9,205 nt of DNA, taken from contig JAGMCC010000041.1 of the NCBI GenBank assembly GCA_023129355.1, forward strand, positions 1 to 9,205. Reading direction: 5' to 3'. The DNA is from Dehalococcoidia bacterium (GTDB lineage Bacteria > Chloroflexota > Dehalococcoidia > E44-bin15). The translations under genes and the position numbers were made by a program. The notes beneath the pieces were generated by a model, which saw only the letters and a list, made by a program, of their open reading frames with translations, searched no databases and was not told where the DNA came from. Positions 6,502 to 9,205 of this stretch are shown here, one piece after another. The first letter of the stretch is position 1. The number at the start of each line of letters is the position of its first letter.

Positions 6502-7131
6502 ATGGCGCAGGAGGCTCATTTGGCTCGCATTATCCTGGTCAGGCATGGGCAGACCGAGTGGAACAGGCAGGAGAGGTTTAGGGGGTGGGTAGACATCGAT
6601 TTGGATGAGACCGGGCTAAGGCAGGCGGAGGCGGTGGCACCGCGGATCGCCCGATGGGAGGTGGCAGCTATCTACTCCAGCCCCCTGAGACGAGCCGTGG
6701 CCACTGCCCAGATTATCGCCAGCCGCCTCCGCCTCCCGGTAGTGCCGCTTGAGGGGATTAATGACATGAACTTCGGAATCTGGCAAGGGCTTTCCATCGG
6801 GGAGGTAAAGGAAAACTACCCTGAGCTCTTCGACCTCTGGCGTTATAGCCCCCAGAGGCTTGAGATTCCCCAGGGGGAAAGCCTGGAGGATGTCAGGAAG
6901 AGGGTGGTTGCTACCATCGATGACCTGACGGCGCGGCACGAAAGTGCGACGGTTGCCCTGGTGACTCACCGGGTGGTGTGTAAGGTGCTCCTTTGCCATC
7001 TTCTGGGCCTGGACAATTCCCATTTCTGGCAGATAGCGCAGGATGCTACGGCGATCAACCTTTTTGAAATAACAGAGGGAAAGGCGACCGTTACCTTGCT
7101 CAACGATACCTGCCATCTGAGGGCGCTATGA
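6502..7131 (+). CDS. Histidine phosphatase family protein
   Basis: This 209-residue protein belongs to the phosphoglycerate mutase-like histidine phosphatase superfamily, branch 1. The catalytic LVRHGQTEWN begins at residue 12, with R14 and phospho-acceptor H15. SSPLRRAVATA (59-69) carries the second arginine (R64), and VTHRVV (154-159) supplies the second histidine (H156) where many members read SHG. The proton-donor region reads NDMNFGIWQG (87-96), with Asp88 at the usual Glu position. The substrate cannot be told: relatives act on phosphoglycerate, alpha-ribazole phosphate (CobC), fructose bisphosphate or phosphoserine. Length fits the family. ATG follows the antiporter TAA directly with no gap, behind a GAGGGG sequence, and the 3' end overlaps nth by 4 nt (ATGA), so translation is probably coupled on both sides. 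Confidence 0.9.
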   Translation: MAQEAHLARIILVRHGQTEWNRQERFRGWVDIDLDETGLRQAEAVAPRIARWEVAAIYSSPLRRAVATAQIIASRLRLPVVPLEGINDMNFGIWQGLSIGEVKENYPELFDLWRYSPQRLEIPQGESLEDVRKRVVATIDDLTARHESATVALVTHRVVCKVLLCHLLGLDNSHFWQIAQDATAINLFEITEGKATVTLLNDTCHLRAL

Positions 7132-7778
7132 CCATCGATGAGATCATCCAGCTTCTGGGGCAGGAGTATGGCCTCCCCCAGTGGCAACGGCAGCGCGACC
7201 CGCTCTCCGAGCTCATTGGGGCCATCCTTTCTCAAAACACCTCGGATGTGAACTCTCACCGAGCCTTTGATAGCCTCATCTCGACCTTCGGCACCTGGGA
7301 TAGGGTGGCAGAGGCCAGCATTGGTGAGGTCGCTGAGGCTATCGCATGCGGCGGGCTGAGCCGGATTAAAGCGCCTCGGATCAAGGCGATCCTGGAGGGA
7401 ATTCTGAATGATCATAGCTCCCTGGACCTGGGATTCCTTGGCGAGCTCCCGCTCCCTGAGGCCAGGGCATGGCTTCAAGCGCTGCCCGGGGTGGGACCGA
7501 AAACGGCGAGCTGCGTGCTCTTATTCTCTCTGGGAAGGCCGGTGCTGCCGGTAGACACCCATGTCTATCGGGTCTCACGACGCCTGGGGCTCATCGACTC
7601 CGGGGTATCGCCGGCGTGGGCGCACCAGCTACTGGAGGAGCTCGTGCCCGCTGAGGCGATCTATCAATTTCATCTCAATGTGCTGGCGCATGGCAGAGGG
7701 GTATGTCGGGCGCAGCGTCCCCGATGCCATGAGTGCGTGCTCCGGGAAGGGTGTGTACATGGAAAGGGAGCGATTTGA
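7128..7778 (+). CDS. nth: Endonuclease III-like DNA glycosylase/AP lyase
   Basis: This 216-residue HhH-GPD enzyme should excise oxidised pyrimidines and cut at the abasic site in base-excision repair. The helix-hairpin-helix is LPGVGPKTA (119-127) with the AP-lyase lysine K125. The catalytic aspartate is D143 in VDTHVYRV (142-149). Four cysteines C193, C200, C203 and C209 give the Cx6Cx2Cx5C pattern of the [4Fe-4S] cluster, all present. SQNTSD (35-40) matches the usual LSxQTxD region, but with N where E. coli Nth has Q-A/T. The spacing and cluster fit Nth rather than MutY, which has a C-terminal NUDIX-like domain. The start codon overlaps the phosphatase stop (ATGA) and the end overlaps the metallopeptidase by 20 nt. 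A more divergent HhH-GPD paralogue with other base specificity is possible, so the symbol is by family. Confidence 0.9.
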   Translation: MTIDEIIQLLGQEYGLPQWQRQRDPLSELIGAILSQNTSDVNSHRAFDSLISTFGTWDRVAEASIGEVAEAIACGGLSRIKAPRIKAILEGILNDHSSLDLGFLGELPLPEARAWLQALPGVGPKTASCVLLFSLGRPVLPVDTHVYRVSRRLGLIDSGVSPAWAHQLLEELVPAEAIYQFHLNVLAHGRGVCRAQRPRCHECVLREGCVHGKGAI

Positions 7779-8169
7779 AAGATTGGTGACTGAGGCGATT
7801 GAAGGCTTGCCGCAGGAGTTCAGTGAGAGACTGGAGAACATCGCCATTGTAGTCCAGGATTGGCCGACCCGTGATCAGTTGGCTAGCGTCAGACTCAGGC
7901 ATCGGGGGCAGCTTTTGGGCCTTTATGAAGGTATACCGCTGACCCGAGAGGGAAAAAGGCATGCGATGGTGGCACCGGATAAGATAACCATTTTTCAGAA
8001 GCCCATCGAAATGACGTATCGCTCCGACAGGGGAATAGTGCACGGGATTGCGGAGACAGTGCGCCACGAAATAGCTCATCACTTCGGGATCAGCGATGAA
8101 AGGCTCAGCGAGATAGCGCAGCGAAAGAGGAGAGCGAGGAGAAACCAACGTAATTTGAGGGAGGTATAA
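7759..8169 (+). CDS. Small zincin-like metallopeptidase family protein
   Basis: This 136-residue protein carries VRHEIAHHFGISDERL from residue 101. H103, E104 and H107 form an HExxH zinc site, followed by H108, G110 and the acidic DE (113-114). This arrangement is typical of the minimal zincin-like metallopeptidase family (PF06262/COG3824), whose substrates are unknown. The N-terminus (FERLVTEAIEGLPQEFSERLENIAIVVQDWP, about 6-36) is the usual family opening. Residues 122-136 are a very basic tail (RKRRARRNQRNLR). The reading frame is open back to 7561, but that part lies inside nth; the ATG at 7759, with GGAAGG 8 nt upstream, gives the family's usual start and length. It overlaps nth by 20 nt and ends 5 nt before argC. 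No signal peptide, so cytoplasmic. Confidence 0.88.
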   Translation: MERERFERLVTEAIEGLPQEFSERLENIAIVVQDWPTRDQLASVRLRHRGQLLGLYEGIPLTREGKRHAMVAPDKITIFQKPIEMTYRSDRGIVHGIAETVRHEIAHHFGISDERLSEIAQRKRRARRNQRNLREV

Positions 8170-8174
8170 TCATA

Positions 8175-9205
8175 ATGATGGTCAAAGTGGGCATTATCAA
8201 TGTTACAGGCTATGTAGGAATGGAGCTTGCCAGGATCCTTCATCAACATCCCCAGGTTGAGCTCGCCTCAATTACGGGGAGAAGCGCTGTAGGGCAGAGG
8301 CTGGTCGAGGTCCTGCCCCACCTTGCCGACATCGATCTAGTGATCGAGCCTGAGCTGGGGGATGTGACGCTGGTCTTCTCGGCTCTCCCCCACAAGACCA
8401 GCGCTGAGGCCGTGGCGGCAGCGCTGGAGCGGGGCATTAAGGTAATCGATGTCAGCGCCGACTTCAGACTCAGGGACACCAAAGAATACCAAAGATGGTA
8501 TGACTTTTCCCACCCCGCACCGCAGCTTCTTGGCGAGGCGGTTTATGGCCTGCCAGAGCTAAATCGTCATCAGATAGCCTCAAGCCGCCTGGTGGCCAAT
8601 CCCGGCTGTTACCCCACCGGCGCCATCCTGGCCCTGGCCCCCGCGCTTAAAGGGGGGCTGATCGAGCCAGACATTATCGTTGATGCCAAGTCCGGAGTCT
8701 CCGGAGCGGGGAGAACACTGAGCCTGGGGACCCATTTCGCCGAGGCGAACGAAAATGTCGCGGCCTATGCCCTTGAGGGGCACCGCCACCTGCCTGAGAT
8801 CACCCAGGAGCTTAGCGGATTAAACCCGGAGCTTCCCCTCGCGGTAACCTTCGTGCCCCATCTCGTGCCGATGAGCCGGGGCATCCTCACCACCTGCTAT
8901 GCCAAGCTTAAAGAGGGAGGGGAGGAGCAGGGGGAGCTTGAAAAAGGGATGGGGGAGCTCTATAGGGAGTTCTACCGGAGCGAGCCCTTCATCAGGGTCG
9001 TTGACGCCCCGCCCCAGACCAAGCAAACCCTGGGCACAAACCTCTGCCTTATCTACCCCACCATTGATTCGAGGACGCAGCGGCTCATTGTCGTTAGCTG
9101 CATCGACAACCTGGTAAAAGGCGGGGCCGGCCAGGCGGTGCAGAGTATGAACCTCATGCTTGGCCTCCCTGAAGTGACGGCGCTGGAGGGGTCTGCAGTT
9201 TACCC
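8175..9205 (+). CDS. argC: N-acetyl-gamma-glutamyl-phosphate reductase, 3' end outside window
   Basis: The frame stays open to the window edge (343 complete codons). ArgC catalyses the NADPH-dependent reduction of N-acetylglutamyl phosphate to its semialdehyde, the third step of arginine biosynthesis in the cytoplasm. Landmarks: N-terminal dinucleotide loop VGIINVTGYVGMEL (5-18), SADFRLRD (94-101), catalytic Cys145 in ANPGCYPTGA (141-150), KSGVSGAGR (172-180), EGHRHLPEI (201-209) and DNLVKGGAGQAVQSMNLMLG (311-330). The visible part already matches the usual total of 330-350 residues, so only a few codons are missing. The loop has Asn where most ArgC proteins have Gly (GxxGaTGY). Two ATGs stand in tandem at 8175 and 8178; GGGAGG lies 10 nt before the first, so the first is preferred. 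It is the last visible gene of the plus-strand unit; argJ, argB or argD may follow outside. Confidence 0.95.
   Translation, partial: MMVKVGIINVTGYVGMELARILHQHPQVELASITGRSAVGQRLVEVLPHLADIDLVIEPELGDVTLVFSALPHKTSAEAVAAALERGIKVIDVSADFRLRDTKEYQRWYDFSHPAPQLLGEAVYGLPELNRHQIASSRLVANPGCYPTGAILALAPALKGGLIEPDIIVDAKSGVSGAGRTLSLGTHFAEANENVAAYALEGHRHLPEITQELSGLNPELPLAVTFVPHLVPMSRGILTTCYAKLKEGGEEQGELEKGMGELYREFYRSEPFIRVVDAPPQTKQTLGTNLCLIYPTIDSRTQRLIVVSCIDNLVKGGAGQAVQSMNLMLGLPEVTALEGSAVY

Noticed and set aside
6966..7478. Minus-strand open frame of 170 codons opposite the phosphatase and nth
   Set aside because: It is antisense to two well-supported genes, has no recognisable domain and arises from the GC-rich codon bias of the plus-strand genes. 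The same holds for 6025-6423 and 6616-7116.
7561..7758. In-frame upstream extension of the small metallopeptidase
   Set aside because: It lies wholly inside nth in another frame, has low-complexity Arg/Ser-rich translation, and the ATG at 7759 has a ribosome binding site and gives the family's usual length.
8165..8170. TATAAT directly before argC as a -10 box
   Set aside because: No -35-like sequence lies 16-18 bp upstream and no TG extension is present; the bases are the stop region of the preceding gene.
8243..9026. Minus-strand open frames and a plus-strand frame at the right end
   Set aside because: They overlap argC, whose motifs are intact over the whole span in the 8175 frame.

Overview
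The window looks like a chromosomal segment of a bacterium of the phylum Chloroflexota, probably class Dehalococcoidia. This is an inference from the unusual nucleotide-binding loop of the ArgC protein (GIINVTGY), which I recall from that group, from the moderately GC-rich coding sequence, and from frequent TTG and GTG starts behind strong GGAGG-type ribosome binding sites. No rRNA or other decisive marker is present, so the assignment is tentative.

The layout is two divergent transcription units that meet in a short promoter region at about 4696-4815. The leftward unit (minus strand) reads tldD (3292-4695), a TIR-like gene (1886-3181), pmbA/tldE (496-1800) and a HEAT-repeat protein that runs off the left edge (1-481). 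The rightward unit (plus strand) reads a Kef-type cation:proton antiporter (4816-6501), a histidine phosphatase (6502-7131), an endonuclease III (7128-7778), a small zincin-like metallopeptidase (7759-8169) and argC, which runs off the right edge (8175-9205). The rightward genes abut or overlap, so they are very probably one operon. Two back-to-back sigma-70-like promoters with -35 boxes only 3 bp apart can serve the two units.

Most genes are housekeeping in type. TldD and PmbA/TldE are the two subunits of one heterodimeric metalloprotease and are normally encoded next to each other. The rightward unit mixes ion homeostasis, a phosphatase, DNA base-excision repair and arginine biosynthesis, a mixture held together by co-transcription rather than by one pathway.

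The part most worth attention is the block between tldD and pmbA (about 1801-3291). It splits the tldD-pmbA pair with a visibly AT-richer gene for a 431-residue protein. This protein has an N-terminal TIR-like domain, the fold of many NAD-cleaving immune effectors, and a C-terminal region of about 250 residues that I cannot name. A 12-bp perfect inverted repeat brackets the gene, and near-identical GGGAGG(G)TGA sequences lie at the two outer boundaries of the block. A promoter-like sequence lies just upstream of pmbA inside the block. Together these suggest a horizontally acquired cargo gene, possibly a defence gene, placed in a housekeeping operon. Function and mode of insertion are inferences.
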